Shown here: positions 37,468 to 46,062 of the stretch, one piece after another
How the letters are laid out: every line of letters starts with the position of its first letter
Numbering within the stretch: the first letter of the stretch is position 1
DNA from: Pseudothermotoga thermarum DSM 5069
GTDB taxonomy: Bacteria; Thermotogota; Thermotogae; Thermotogales; DSM-5069
DNA: 64,000 bases
Assembly: GCF_000217815.1 (NCBI RefSeq)
Contig: NC_015707.1
Coordinates: forward strand, 434,001-498,000
Reading direction: 5' to 3'
Program-made: the position numbers and the translations under genes
The notes under the pieces: generated by a model
Databases searched by the model: none
What the model saw: only the letters and a program-made list of their open reading frames with translations
What the model was told of the DNA's origin: nothing

Positions 37468-37496
37468 TTGATAGCAAAAAGTTTTCAGATTATTAT
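37468..37496 (+). promoter_or_regulatory. Promoter of the nadX-nadA-nadC operon
   Basis: TTGATA (37468-37473), 17-bp spacer, TATTAT (37491-37496), 18 bp before the ATG, so the 5' leader would be very short. AGTACTT occurs twice at the -35 region (37448 and 37463), a possible operator half-site pair. Confidence 0.55.
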
Positions 37497-37514
37497 TTTC
37501 CTTGGGGTGAGCAG

Positions 37515-38255
37515 ATGAAAGGTTGTAAGGTTTTTTTCATCGGCGGAGGCAATATAGCACACATAGTTTTGGGGGAGTTAAAAGATCTTATTGAAAAGGC
37601 ATACTATTTTGACGTGAAGGAAACGGGGTTAAACGCCGTTAAAATAGAACCTTTTTGCGTACCGGATGACGCGGATATTGTTGTCGAATGTGCCAGCGTA
37701 GATGCCGTAAAAAAATACGCGTTTGATGTTTTGAAATCTGAAAAGGACTTCTACATAATGAGCTCAGGGGCATTCGCAGACGAAGACTTTTTGAAAGAAT
37801 TTTTGAGAAAGCTTCAGGACAGTCGCTGCAGAGTTTTTATTCCTTCAGGAGCCATAGGTGGGCTTGACATTGTTAATGCTGTCAAGGATAAAATCTTTGA
37901 AGTCACACTTGTTCTGCGGAAACCACCAAAGGCTTTTGGGATAGAGGTAAACTTTGAGACTTTGATTTTCGAAGGAAATGCTTGCGAAGCGATAAAAAGA
38001 TTTCCACAAAATGTGAACGTCGCTGTGACGCTCTTGCTTGCCATTGGTAATTTGGAGAAATTAAAAGTGAAGATAATAGCTGACCCAAGTTTGAAGATGA
38101 ACAAACATGAGATATTCGTTGATTCGTCAGTTGGAAAGTATCACATTATCCATGAAAATCTTCCATCTCCCAACCCAAAAACCAGTTATTTGGCCCCATT
38201 ATCGCTTGTGGCAAGTCTTAGAAAAAGGTATCAAAAATTTATTGTGGGAGGATAA
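37515..38255 (+). CDS. nadX: L-aspartate dehydrogenase NadX
   Basis: 246 aa. Oxidises L-aspartate to iminoaspartate with NAD(P)+, replacing the oxygen-dependent NadB in anaerobes. Rossmann GGGNIAHIVLGEL at the start, VVECASVDAVKKYAFDVL, FIPSGAIGGLDIVNAVKDK and FPQNVNVAVTLLLA match the T. maritima enzyme. Followed after 9 bp by nadA and then nadC, the full de novo route to nicotinate mononucleotide. Confidence 0.93.
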   Translation: MKGCKVFFIGGGNIAHIVLGELKDLIEKAYYFDVKETGLNAVKIEPFCVPDDADIVVECASVDAVKKYAFDVLKSEKDFYIMSSGAFADEDFLKEFLRKLQDSRCRVFIPSGAIGGLDIVNAVKDKIFEVTLVLRKPPKAFGIEVNFETLIFEGNACEAIKRFPQNVNVAVTLLLAIGNLEKLKVKIIADPSLKMNKHEIFVDSSVGKYHIIHENLPSPNPKTSYLAPLSLVASLRKRYQKFIVGG

Positions 38256-38264
38256 CTTTGAGCA

Positions 38265-39176
38265 ATGATAAACATATCAATTGAGGATATCAAGAAATTG
38301 GCCAAAGAGAAGGGTTACGTTGTTTTGGCTCACAATTATCAGTTATATGATCTTCAACAAATAGCAGATTTTGTAGGAGATTCGCTTCAGCTCGCACAAA
38401 TGGCAAGGAAAATTGAGATGGATAAAATACTTTTTTTAGGCGTTGACTTTATGGCGGAAATGGTAAAAGCTTTAAACATCGATAAGAAGGTTATTGTCCC
38501 GGTTAGAACCGCCACTTGTCCTATGGCTAACTCTTTGGAGCCAGAAATGATATTGGAAGCTAAGAAAAAATATGGTGCACCTTTTGTCATCTATGTAAAC
38601 AGCACACTTGAAGCAAAACAATATGCCGATTATTTATGTACATCTGCAAATGCCGTTGAAGTGGTTTCCAAGATAGATTCAGACGTCATACTGTTTGGCC
38701 CAGATAAGAATTTGGCAAATTACGTTGCTGAAAAAACTGGCAAAAAGGTTATCCCAGTCCCTGGAGAAACAGGTTATTGTTATGTGCACAATTACGTTAC
38801 TCTGCAGCAAGTTTTGAGGTTGAAAAATCTTTACCCAAAGGCAAAGGTGGTCGTTCATCCTGAAGTCCCCAAAGATGTGAGGACTATTGCAGATTACGTT
38901 GGAAGTACGTCTCAGATGGAAAAGTTTGTTGCCTTGGATGAATCCAAGGAATTCATAATTGTCACCGAAAAAGGCATGGTGGACAGGTTAAAAGCTCTGT
39001 ATCCCAACAAGAAATTCTATGGCGTAAATTCAATGCTTTGCTACAACATGAAAAAGAACAATCTCAAGAACGTTTATAAAGCTTTGCAAAACGATCAGTT
39101 TGAAATAAACGTTGAAAAAACGCAGGCCGAAAAACTTTCTTATTTGGTTCAAAAAATGCTCGAAATGAGCCGGTGA
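38265..39176 (+). CDS. nadA: Quinolinate synthase NadA
   Basis: 303 aa. Condenses iminoaspartate with DHAP to quinolinate on a [4Fe-4S] cluster. The three cluster Cys are C85 (TATCPMAN), C172 (GETGYCYVHN) and C259 (NSMLCYNM). LAHNYQ near residue 22 and VHPEVP are conserved substrate-site segments. Short (A-type) NadA as in Thermotoga and Pyrococcus. The last nucleotides lie 4 bp from nadC. Confidence 0.96.
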   Translation: MINISIEDIKKLAKEKGYVVLAHNYQLYDLQQIADFVGDSLQLAQMARKIEMDKILFLGVDFMAEMVKALNIDKKVIVPVRTATCPMANSLEPEMILEAKKKYGAPFVIYVNSTLEAKQYADYLCTSANAVEVVSKIDSDVILFGPDKNLANYVAEKTGKKVIPVPGETGYCYVHNYVTLQQVLRLKNLYPKAKVVVHPEVPKDVRTIADYVGSTSQMEKFVALDESKEFIIVTEKGMVDRLKALYPNKKFYGVNSMLCYNMKKNNLKNVYKALQNDQFEINVEKTQAEKLSYLVQKMLEMSR

Positions 39177-39180
39177 AAGT

Positions 39181-40020
39181 ATGTACGGTGAATTGATCGA
39201 TGAACTTTGTAAATGGATAGCAAAAGATGAAAATTTTTTCGATCCAGCTTCCTATCCATTGAAAAATAAGGTCGCTAAAGCAGAGATATTGCTCAAAGAA
39301 GACAATGTCGTCGTTTCTGGGATAGAGATAATAGAACTGCTTTCCAAGAAATTTTGCTTAGAGACACTTTTCAAAGTGAGGGATGGTCAACTTACAAGTA
39401 GTGGTGTTGTAGGTAACATCAAAGGTTGTGCATATGATTTGCTTGTTTGTGAGCGCACTTTTTTGAATATCCTTTCTATTATGTCGGCGACAGCGACCAG
39501 AACTTACCAACTTGTTCAAAAGATTAGAAAACTTGGTTACAACACGAAAATAGCTGCGACTAGAAAAGTTCTGCCTTTTGTTGGAGAGTTGCAAAAGTTG
39601 GCTGTTATCCATGGTGGTGGTGACAGCCACAGATGGAATCTTTTTGAAACGATCATGATAAAAGACAACCATAAAAAACTTTATGGTTCAATTTCCAAAG
39701 CCGTGGAAGAGATAAGAAAACTTGTTTCATTCACCAAAAAGATTGAAGTAGAAGTTGAAGCTGAGGAAGAACTGGAAGAAGCCATAGAATCTGAGGTTGA
39801 TATAATCATGCTTGACAACTTTCCTCCTGAAAAGGTCAAAGAGCTTGCCAGAAGGATAAAATCCAGAAATCCTAAGATTTTGGTTGAAGCATCCGGTGGT
39901 ATAAATGAAGAAACTGTGGAAGAATACCTTTGCCCTGACCTGGATGTTATATCGATTGGAAGATTAACCAGCGAGATCAGGTACGTTGACTTTTCCCTTG
40001 AAGTTGTAGATTCTTTGTGA
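39181..40020 (+). CDS. nadC: Nicotinate-nucleotide pyrophosphorylase NadC
   Basis: 279 aa. Converts quinolinate and PRPP to nicotinate mononucleotide, CO2 and PPi. Seen: ERTFLNILSIMSATATRT, ATRKVLPF, IHGGGDSHRWNLFETIMIKDNH, EVEVEAEEELEEAIESEVDIIMLDNF and EASGGINEETVEEY. Closes the nadXAC operon. Confidence 0.96.
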   Translation: MYGELIDELCKWIAKDENFFDPASYPLKNKVAKAEILLKEDNVVVSGIEIIELLSKKFCLETLFKVRDGQLTSSGVVGNIKGCAYDLLVCERTFLNILSIMSATATRTYQLVQKIRKLGYNTKIAATRKVLPFVGELQKLAVIHGGGDSHRWNLFETIMIKDNHKKLYGSISKAVEEIRKLVSFTKKIEVEVEAEEELEEAIESEVDIIMLDNFPPEKVKELARRIKSRNPKILVEASGGINEETVEEYLCPDLDVISIGRLTSEIRYVDFSLEVVDSL

Positions 40021-40067
40021 AATACTTTTTTTGCAGTTTTATCCTTTTCGTTATCATGGACATCAGC

Positions 40068-40096
40068 TTGACTAATTACAAGTTTTTTGTTAATAT
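40068..40096 (+). promoter_or_regulatory. Promoter of the MFS gene
   Basis: TTGACT (40068-40073), 17-bp spacer, TAATAT (40091-40096). The ~85-nt leader contains a small hairpin CTTCCC/GGGAAG near 40145-40165, before AAAGGAAGG and the ATG. Confidence 0.65.
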
Positions 40097-40188
40097 TACT
40101 ATTGGTCTTTTTTGCCCCCTTTCTTAATTTGCTCAGATTTTTTGACTTCCCAACCCCTGGGAAGGCACTCTAAAGGAAGGTTTTAATT

Positions 40189-41433
40189 ATGCGAATCACT
40201 AAAAAAGATTACAGTTGGAATTTTTTTGTCAATTCCATGGATATGATCTTTTTCAACCTCGGTATGGCTATGGCATCAATCTCCACCGTGCTGCCTGTTT
40301 ACATTAAAAACTTGGGTGCCAGCAATTTCGAGGTTGGTTTGATACCAGCTATAGCAAGTCTGGGATGGGGTTTACCGGCTTTGCTGGGAGCCAAGATTGC
40401 AGAAGAATACGCAGTAAAGCGTGATTTAATAGTTCGCGTCGCATTCTTTGAAAGGCTTCCATACCTTTTCATAGCTTTGATCAGCTTTTTCCTTGCGAAC
40501 ACAAATCCAAGACTTTCTTTGTATTTGGTAATTAGCTTGCTTGCAGTTTCAATGTTTTCGATGGGGTTTTCGACGCCTTCTTGGGTGAGAATGATAGAGA
40601 AGGTCATAGATCGAAACAAGCGTGGGGCAGTTTTGGCGATTGGGACAGGGGTGGGGGCAGTGGCAGGAGCAGCAGGTGCTGCTTTTGTTAGACATTTGTT
40701 GCAAAATCACGGTTTTCCAAACGGTTTTGGATACAGCTTCTTGTGCGCTTGGATCTTTTTTTCGATTTCCCACATTTTTTTATCCCTTAACAGAGAAATA
40801 CCGGATAGAACAGTTAACGGGGAAAACTTTCAGATACGAAATTATTTTGCATCGATAAAGACCAGACTTAGGAATAAAAATTATAGAAATTACTTGATAG
40901 AGAGAACTATAACGTTTTTTGGTATCAGCGTCAACAGTTTTGCGGTGATTTATCTTGGCAAAAAACTTTCACTGGATGATTATAGGGTTGCGGAATTCAC
41001 GGCTTTGTTGCTGATTTCACAGGCTATTTCGGCCTTTTTGCTTGGCTTTTTGGGAGATAAACTTGGACACAAATTCAGTTTGATCGTGGGTAAAATTGCT
41101 CAACTTTTTGCCCTTTTTATCTTGTTAATCTGTGATAGTTTGTCAAAAGCTTATTTTGTTTTTCTGCTTTTTGGGGTGGAATACAGTTCGGCGGACGTTA
41201 ACGGTTTGGCCTTAACTATGGATTTGCTTTCAAGGAAAAGAAAAAAGGAGCTTTACATTGGGATTCAAAACTTCATTCTTTCACTTGTTTCCTTCACGGC
41301 TCCTTTAATAATCGGTCTTTTGATAGACCAATTCGATTACTCCTTTGCCTTTATCTTGGCATCGGTTTTTGGCTTAGTTTCATTGGTGTTTTTGACGGTT
41401 TTCATAACTGATCCTAGAAAGGAATCTAACTAA
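40189..41433 (+). CDS. MFS transporter
   Basis: 414 aa, 12 predicted membrane segments. First half: NLGMAMASISTVLPVYIKNLGASNFEVGLIPAIASLGWGLP; loop 2-3 LLGAKIAEEYAVKRDLIV; second half: LLISQAISAFLLGFLGDKLGHKFSLIVGK. Substrate unknown. It lies between the nad operon and the trp leader, with its own promoter. Confidence 0.87.
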   Translation: MRITKKDYSWNFFVNSMDMIFFNLGMAMASISTVLPVYIKNLGASNFEVGLIPAIASLGWGLPALLGAKIAEEYAVKRDLIVRVAFFERLPYLFIALISFFLANTNPRLSLYLVISLLAVSMFSMGFSTPSWVRMIEKVIDRNKRGAVLAIGTGVGAVAGAAGAAFVRHLLQNHGFPNGFGYSFLCAWIFFSISHIFLSLNREIPDRTVNGENFQIRNYFASIKTRLRNKNYRNYLIERTITFFGISVNSFAVIYLGKKLSLDDYRVAEFTALLLISQAISAFLLGFLGDKLGHKFSLIVGKIAQLFALFILLICDSLSKAYFVFLLFGVEYSSADVNGLALTMDLLSRKRKKELYIGIQNFILSLVSFTAPLIIGLLIDQFDYSFAFILASVFGLVSLVFLTVFITDPRKESN

Positions 41434-41462
41434 GCTTTTCGATATTCAAATTTTTCATAGGC

Positions 41463-41491
41463 TTGACAGCTTATTTTTCTCGTTGTAAAAT
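41463..41491 (+). promoter_or_regulatory. trp operon promoter
   Basis: Consensus TTGACA (41463-41468), 17-bp spacer, TAAAAT (41486-41491). Transcription should start near 41498, ~25 nt ahead of the leader peptide. Confidence 0.8.
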
Positions 41492-41522
41492 ATGTCAAAC
41501 AAAATTCGGGGGTTTCGATGCC

Positions 41523-41645
41523 TTGAATAGTCTTGATAGTTTTGACAGATCAAATAGTTTCTTTGATGTTGTTTGTGTAAACTGGTGGTGGCTTTGGGGG
41601 ATGCCCTCCTTGAAGGGTTCCCCTAAAGCCACGTTGATCTTGTAA
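41523..41645 (+). CDS. trpL: trp leader peptide
   Basis: A ~40-codon frame starting at TTG (41523; GGGGG about 11 nt upstream) and ending at TAA 41643-41645. It carries Trp-Trp-Trp-Leu-Trp at 41583-41597. The open frame extends up to 41463, but that start lies inside the promoter. The start codon is the weak point; the Trp run, its place 1 nt before attenuator segment A, and the terminator downstream are strong support. Confidence 0.78.
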   Translation: MNSLDSFDRSNSFFDVVCVNWWWLWGMPSLKGSPKATLIL

Positions 41646-41708
41646 AAAGCTTTAGGGGACTTCGTAAAAAAGGAGGGCATCCCAGAAAAGGGATGCCCTC
41701 CTTTTTTT
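41598..41708 (+). promoter_or_regulatory. trp operon attenuator (antiterminator/terminator switch)
   Basis: Segments: A GGGATGCCCTCCTT (41598-41611), B TTCCCCTAAAGC (41618-41629), C GCTTTAGGGGA (41649-41659), D AAGGAGGGCATCCC (41670-41683), E identical to A (41690-41703) followed by T7. A:D pairs perfectly over 14 bp and encloses B:C; D:E is the terminator. A ribosome held at the first Trp codons leaves A free to trap D, so the operon is read; translation through to the TAA covers A and lets D:E form. Confidence 0.88.
41670..41708 (+). terminator. trp attenuator terminator
   Basis: AAGGAGGGCATCCC/GGGATGCCCTCCTT with a 6-nt AGAAAA loop, then TTTTT. 50 bp before trpE. Confidence 0.9.
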
Positions 41709-41757
41709 GTAAGGCGTGGATGATCTGTGAAAACTTGTAAGTCGAGGTGTTGGTGTT

Positions 41758-43083
41758 ATGTTGAAACTGAGCGGTTTAGAAATCAACTTACCATCATTTA
41801 AATCCTGTTACATTGAAAATTGTGATGTTGCAAATATCGATTTTGATCGTTTGAATACTGAATTTTTCTTCTTCGAATCATCCAAGTTAAAGGCTTTGTG
41901 TATGGACAAATTACTTCGTGTCCTGGTTTTTCAAGACAGGATAGAAATTAGTAGTCAAGAGAAGAAAAAAGTCATTCACGATGATCCACTATCAATTTTT
42001 GACCAGATTTTGGATTTTTTGATAGAAAAAAATGCCTTTGTTGTATGTCAGTTCAACTACGACGCAGTGAATTTGCTTGAGGACATTTATTCAACTGATG
42101 AACCATGCATAATCGTTGATCTTTATGGGAAAAACCTTTTGTTTGACAAAACCTCTGGTTTGTGTGAGTTTATAACGCTTGAAAGGGTGAAAGAAACTGA
42201 TTTTTTGAAATTAGAAAAGTATTCTGAAAGTGTTTCAAAGTGCAAAAGTAAGGTGATTTATGCTACGCCAAAGGATTACTACATAGATATCGTCAAACAA
42301 GCAAAAGAAGATATCAGAAACGGCGAAATCTTTCAAATTGTTCTTTCTCAAATAGTTTTGGTCGAAAGTGATATATCCACCAGCCAATTGTTTTACCAGA
42401 TGAGAAAGATAAATCCCTCAGAATACAGCATTGTGATAAACGAGAACAACAGACAAGTTATATGCTTCTCTCCTGAGACACTTTTGACGAAGAAGGGCAA
42501 CATCGTAAAAACCTTTCCCATAGCCGGAACTTACCGAATAAAACCTCAGGATGATGTCGAGCAAAAAAAGCTGGAAATTTTGACTGACAAGAAGGAGATG
42601 AGTGAACACGTCATGCTCGTAGATTTGGCAAGAAATGATCTTGGAAGAATATCCAAACCTGGAAGCGTAAAAGTTGAAGAATATCTGAAGATAAAGCAAC
42701 TTTACAACCTCATACACGTGTATTCGGTTGTCTGTGGAGAGCTTGAGGAAAAAAGTATTACAAAGGTTATACTTTCTACCTTTCCAGCAGGTACGCTCAC
42801 CGGTGCACCAAAGGTTAGAGCAATGCAATTGATTGAAAAATACGAAAAGCAAAGAAGAGGCCTTTATGGTGGGGCGATTGGTTACATCTTCAAAGACGAG
42901 TTTGACTTAGCGATAGCGATAAGGATGGCTATTAAAAACAAGGAAAACAACGTTTTTCGGCTTCAAAGTGGTGCAGGAATTGTGAACTTATCAATACCGG
43001 AAAACGAATATCAAGAATGCCTGACAAAGCTAAGGGCATTCTTCACCGTGATGGGGGTGAACGAGGATGATATTGCTCATTGA
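41758..43083 (+). CDS. trpE: Anthranilate synthase component I TrpE
   Basis: 441 aa. Makes anthranilate from chorismate with ammonia delivered by TrpG. An FFESSK segment near residue 38 corresponds to the LLES-type Trp feedback site. Catalytic half: NGEIFQIVLSQ, FSPETLL, PIAGTYRI, EHVMLVDLARNDLGRI, LIHVYSVVCGEL, and PAGTLTGAPKVRAM. Ends overlapping trpG by 17 nt. First structural gene of the attenuated trpEGDCFBA operon. Confidence 0.97.
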   Translation: MLKLSGLEINLPSFKSCYIENCDVANIDFDRLNTEFFFFESSKLKALCMDKLLRVLVFQDRIEISSQEKKKVIHDDPLSIFDQILDFLIEKNAFVVCQFNYDAVNLLEDIYSTDEPCIIVDLYGKNLLFDKTSGLCEFITLERVKETDFLKLEKYSESVSKCKSKVIYATPKDYYIDIVKQAKEDIRNGEIFQIVLSQIVLVESDISTSQLFYQMRKINPSEYSIVINENNRQVICFSPETLLTKKGNIVKTFPIAGTYRIKPQDDVEQKKLEILTDKKEMSEHVMLVDLARNDLGRISKPGSVKVEEYLKIKQLYNLIHVYSVVCGELEEKSITKVILSTFPAGTLTGAPKVRAMQLIEKYEKQRRGLYGGAIGYIFKDEFDLAIAIRMAIKNKENNVFRLQSGAGIVNLSIPENEYQECLTKLRAFFTVMGVNEDDIAH

Positions 43084-43678
43084 CAACTACGATTCGTTTA
43101 CTTTCAATCTTTATCAAATGATTGCCGTCAAAACGAAGGTGGTTGTGTTCAGAAACGACAAAATTTCAATTGACACAATAAGAAAACTTAAACCATCTGG
43201 TATAGTGATCTCACCTGGTCCAGGTAGTCCAAAAGACGCGGGAATAAGCAAGGAGGTTGTTCAGAATTTTGCTGGAATCATTCCAATTCTTGGTGTATGC
43301 CTTGGTCATCAAGTCATTGGAGAGTGCTTCGACGGCAAAATTGTTCACGCAAAAGAGATTTACCATGGCATGAAGTCGCAAATCAGGTTGTTAGAAGCTG
43401 GCAAGAAAAGTCGTTTGTTCAAATCGGTTCCTGAAACATTTTCTGCAGGTCGATACCACTCACTTGTTGTTGAGAAATCTGCTTCTTTGAAGAAACTCAA
43501 GATTGCCGCAGTCAGTGAAGATGAGGAAATAATGGCTCTTGTGAACGACAAACTCAAAATCTACGGAATACAGTTTCACCCAGAGTCAATACTCACCACA
43601 GTTGGCGAAACGATCATTGATAATTTTCTCGAAATTTGTTACGAGGGGGTAAAGATGCATGCTCACCGAAGCGCTTGA
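43067..43678 (+). CDS. trpG: Anthranilate synthase component II (glutaminase) TrpG
   Basis: 203 aa class I amidotransferase. [15 protein letters not shown] at the start, [10 protein letters not shown], nucleophile Cys in [11 protein letters not shown], and His/Glu in QFHPESILT. In T. maritima this domain is fused to TrpD; here the two are separate, with frames overlapping by 20 nt. Confidence 0.96.
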   Translation: MILLIDNYDSFTFNLYQMIAVKTKVVVFRNDKISIDTIRKLKPSGIVISPGPGSPKDAGISKEVVQNFAGIIPILGVCLGHQVIGECFDGKIVHAKEIYHGMKSQIRLLEAGKKSRLFKSVPETFSAGRYHSLVVEKSASLKKLKIAAVSEDEEIMALVNDKLKIYGIQFHPESILTTVGETIIDNFLEICYEGVKMHAHRSA

Positions 43679-44669
43679 AGCGGTGACAAACAGGAAGAAT
43701 CTTGATTACGAATCTGTGAGACGAATTATAGATACTATCCTGGACCAAGAACTAGATGAGATAAAATTTGGTGCTTTTCTTGCGGCTTTAAAAACAAAAG
43801 GTGAAACCGTGGATGAAATTCTTGCCTTCATAGATGCCTTTTACGAAAAAGCCCGAAAACTTAACTATCATCATCCTTTAACTGTTGATACCTGTGGAAC
43901 CGGTGGGGATGGAAAGGGTACTTTCAACATTTCAACCGCTTCGGCGATTGTTTTAAGCTGTTTTGATGTTAAAGTTGCAAAACATGGAAACAGAAGTGTT
44001 ACAAGCCAATCCGGTTCTGCCGATGTTCTGGAAAAACTTGGCATCGACATATTTGCCGATGAAGAAAGAATTTTGGAAGGCCTTGAGAAACACAACTTTG
44101 CCTTCTTGTTCGCACCACTTTATCATCCGGCGATGAAAAAGGTGGCTAACCTTAGGAAAGCACTTGGGATAAGAACAGTTTTCAACATCCTTGGTCCACT
44201 TCTGAATCCCGTTTCGTTGAACTATCAAATTGTTGGAACATTCAGTTTTGAGGTTCAAGACAAGGTGGCGGCAATATTGAGAGGAAGAAGAAAAAGGGCT
44301 GCTGTTGTGCATAGCTTCGATGGTTTAGACGAAGTTTCCGTTTGCCAAAAAACAAGGGTATTGGAGGTGGTAAACGATGAGATAAAAGAGTATAACCTTG
44401 ATCCAAAGGATTTTGGGATCAACTTTGAGATCGAAGCTATCAAAGGTTCTACGCCAGAGGAAAATGCAAAGATTCTTTTGAAAATCTTTGAAAAAGAAAA
44501 GTCACCGTACTTTTGGGCGGTCGTGTTGAACTGTGGACTGGCTTTGTACATTTGCGAACTGGCAAGAGATGTTCAAGAGGGAATAAGCCTTGCCTCAAAA
44601 ATGATCGAAACTGGAAAAGCTAAATCAAAGCTCAAAGACCTTTTGACATTCTACAAACCAAGAGGGTGA
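43659..44669 (+). CDS. trpD: Anthranilate phosphoribosyltransferase TrpD
   Basis: 336 aa. Adds phosphoribose from PRPP to anthranilate. Glycine-rich PRPP site [62 protein letters not shown], and SFDGLDEVS. Overlaps trpG; 6 bp to trpC. Confidence 0.97.
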   Translation: MLTEALEAVTNRKNLDYESVRRIIDTILDQELDEIKFGAFLAALKTKGETVDEILAFIDAFYEKARKLNYHHPLTVDTCGTGGDGKGTFNISTASAIVLSCFDVKVAKHGNRSVTSQSGSADVLEKLGIDIFADEERILEGLEKHNFAFLFAPLYHPAMKKVANLRKALGIRTVFNILGPLLNPVSLNYQIVGTFSFEVQDKVAAILRGRRKRAAVVHSFDGLDEVSVCQKTRVLEVVNDEIKEYNLDPKDFGINFEIEAIKGSTPEENAKILLKIFEKEKSPYFWAVVLNCGLALYICELARDVQEGISLASKMIETGKAKSKLKDLLTFYKPRG

Positions 44670-44675
44670 AGAACG

Positions 44676-45452
44676 ATGAGTGTTCTGGCGAAAATCTTGA
44701 AACACAAAAGGCAGGAAGTGGAAAAGTTCAAACAACTTCTACCAATTATCGAGATCGAGAAAATTGCATTTGAAAAAGCAAGTAACGATTTTGGGCAAAA
44801 CAAATTCAAGGAAATTTACAAAAGAGAGAAGTTCTACGTGATTGGTGAGATAAAAAGATCGTCTCCTTCGGAGGGTGTTATCAACGATAAGGTGGATGTA
44901 AAAAACTTGGCAAAGACCTACGAGACTTTGGGATTTTTCGCCGTTTCAGTGTTAACTGACCACAAGTTTTTCAACGGTTCGGAGGAAGATTTGATTCAAA
45001 TCAAGCAGACTGTTTCTATACCGGTTCTTCGAAAGGAGTTCATAATCGATCTATGGCAGGTTTACCAAACCAAACTTTTGAATGCTGATGCGGCATTACT
45101 CATTACAAAGGCACTTTCCGATGATGAGCTGTCGAGGTACATAAGAACCTTTGAATTTCTCAACATTGTGCCGCTGGTTGAGGTTGAAAATGAAAGTGAG
45201 ATCGAAAAAGCTTTGAAGGCAGGAGCAAAGGTAATAGGCATAAACAACAGAAATTTGAACGACTTGACTGTCGATGTGAGAAAAACTGAGAGGTTGTTGA
45301 AGTATATCCCAAAGGAAATAGTTGTGATAAGCGAAAGTGGTATCAAAACGAAACAAGATTTTCGTTACATAAGATCACTTGGTGTCGATGGGTGTTTGAT
45401 AGGCACGGCTTTCATGAGATCGTGTAACCCACTTGACATAGTGGGTGAATGA
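44676..45452 (+). CDS. trpC: Indole-3-glycerol phosphate synthase TrpC
   Basis: 258 aa (beta/alpha)8 enzyme. Catalytic Lys/Glu motifs VIGEIKRSSPSEGVI (Glu and Lys near 52-54), LTDHKFFNGSEEDL, PVLRKEFIIDLWQVYQ, GINNRNLNDLTVD, and SESGIKT. Overlaps the start region of trpF. Confidence 0.96.
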   Translation: MSVLAKILKHKRQEVEKFKQLLPIIEIEKIAFEKASNDFGQNKFKEIYKREKFYVIGEIKRSSPSEGVINDKVDVKNLAKTYETLGFFAVSVLTDHKFFNGSEEDLIQIKQTVSIPVLRKEFIIDLWQVYQTKLLNADAALLITKALSDDELSRYIRTFEFLNIVPLVEVENESEIEKALKAGAKVIGINNRNLNDLTVDVRKTERLLKYIPKEIVVISESGIKTKQDFRYIRSLGVDGCLIGTAFMRSCNPLDIVGE

Positions 45453-45453
45453 T

Positions 45454-46062
45454 ATGTTGGTGAAATTCTGTGGGCTAAAGCGCATTGAAGATATCCAAAT
45501 GTGTAACAAACTTTTTCCGGATATGATCGGCTTAATCTTTGCAGAAAGTCCAAGAAAAGTGGATGTAGAACTTGCAGAAAAAATTCTTAAAGTTAAAGGT
45601 AATTTTATAAAAGCCGTTGGGGTATTTAAAAACCAAAGTGTGTTTGATGTTCTAAAAATCGCCAAACGTTTGGGTTTGGATTTTGTGCAACTACATGGTG
45701 AAGAGGACCTTGAATACGTGAAATTTTTAAGGCAAGAAGGTGTAAGCGTCATCAAAGCTGTGGAGATAAGTTCTGAGGAAGATTTGAGAAAGGCCGAAAA
45801 ATACGTGAATTTGGTAAACTTTGTACTTCTTGACAGACCAAAAGGTAGCGATTTGGACATAACACAAATAGCCAAACTTGCGAAGTTTCCTTACATTATC
45901 GCCGGCGGAATAACTTTGGAAAATTTGGACAAATTTTTGGCTTTGAGCCCTGTGGGAATAGACATCAGTTCCGGTATAGAAACCAACGGCCTAAAAGATT
46001 ATAAGAAAATGAAAGGCATAATTGAGCGCGTAAAACCTTTGAGAAATGGGGGATTAGGATGA
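45454..46062 (+). CDS. trpF: Phosphoribosylanthranilate isomerase TrpF
   Basis: About 202 aa from ATG 45454 ([15 protein letters not shown]), with a GTG at 45445 as alternative. Catalytic Cys in KFCGLK, general acid Asp in LLDRPKGSD, plus [12 protein letters not shown] and [14 protein letters not shown]. The following [15 protein letters not shown] is the usual phosphate-binding end. Overlaps trpB by 4 nt. Confidence 0.94.
   Translation: MLVKFCGLKRIEDIQMCNKLFPDMIGLIFAESPRKVDVELAEKILKVKGNFIKAVGVFKNQSVFDVLKIAKRLGLDFVQLHGEEDLEYVKFLRQEGVSVIKAVEISSEEDLRKAEKYVNLVNFVLLDRPKGSDLDITQIAKLAKFPYIIAGGITLENLDKFLALSPVGIDISSGIETNGLKDYKKMKGIIERVKPLRNGGLG

Noticed and set aside
41463-41522. Longer trp leader peptide starting at TTG 41463
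   Set aside because: That codon is the -35 box of the promoter, so it would not be transcribed.
45365-45875. Long minus-strand ORFs over trpC/trpF (166 and 62 codons)
   Set aside because: Antisense shadows of well-conserved genes.
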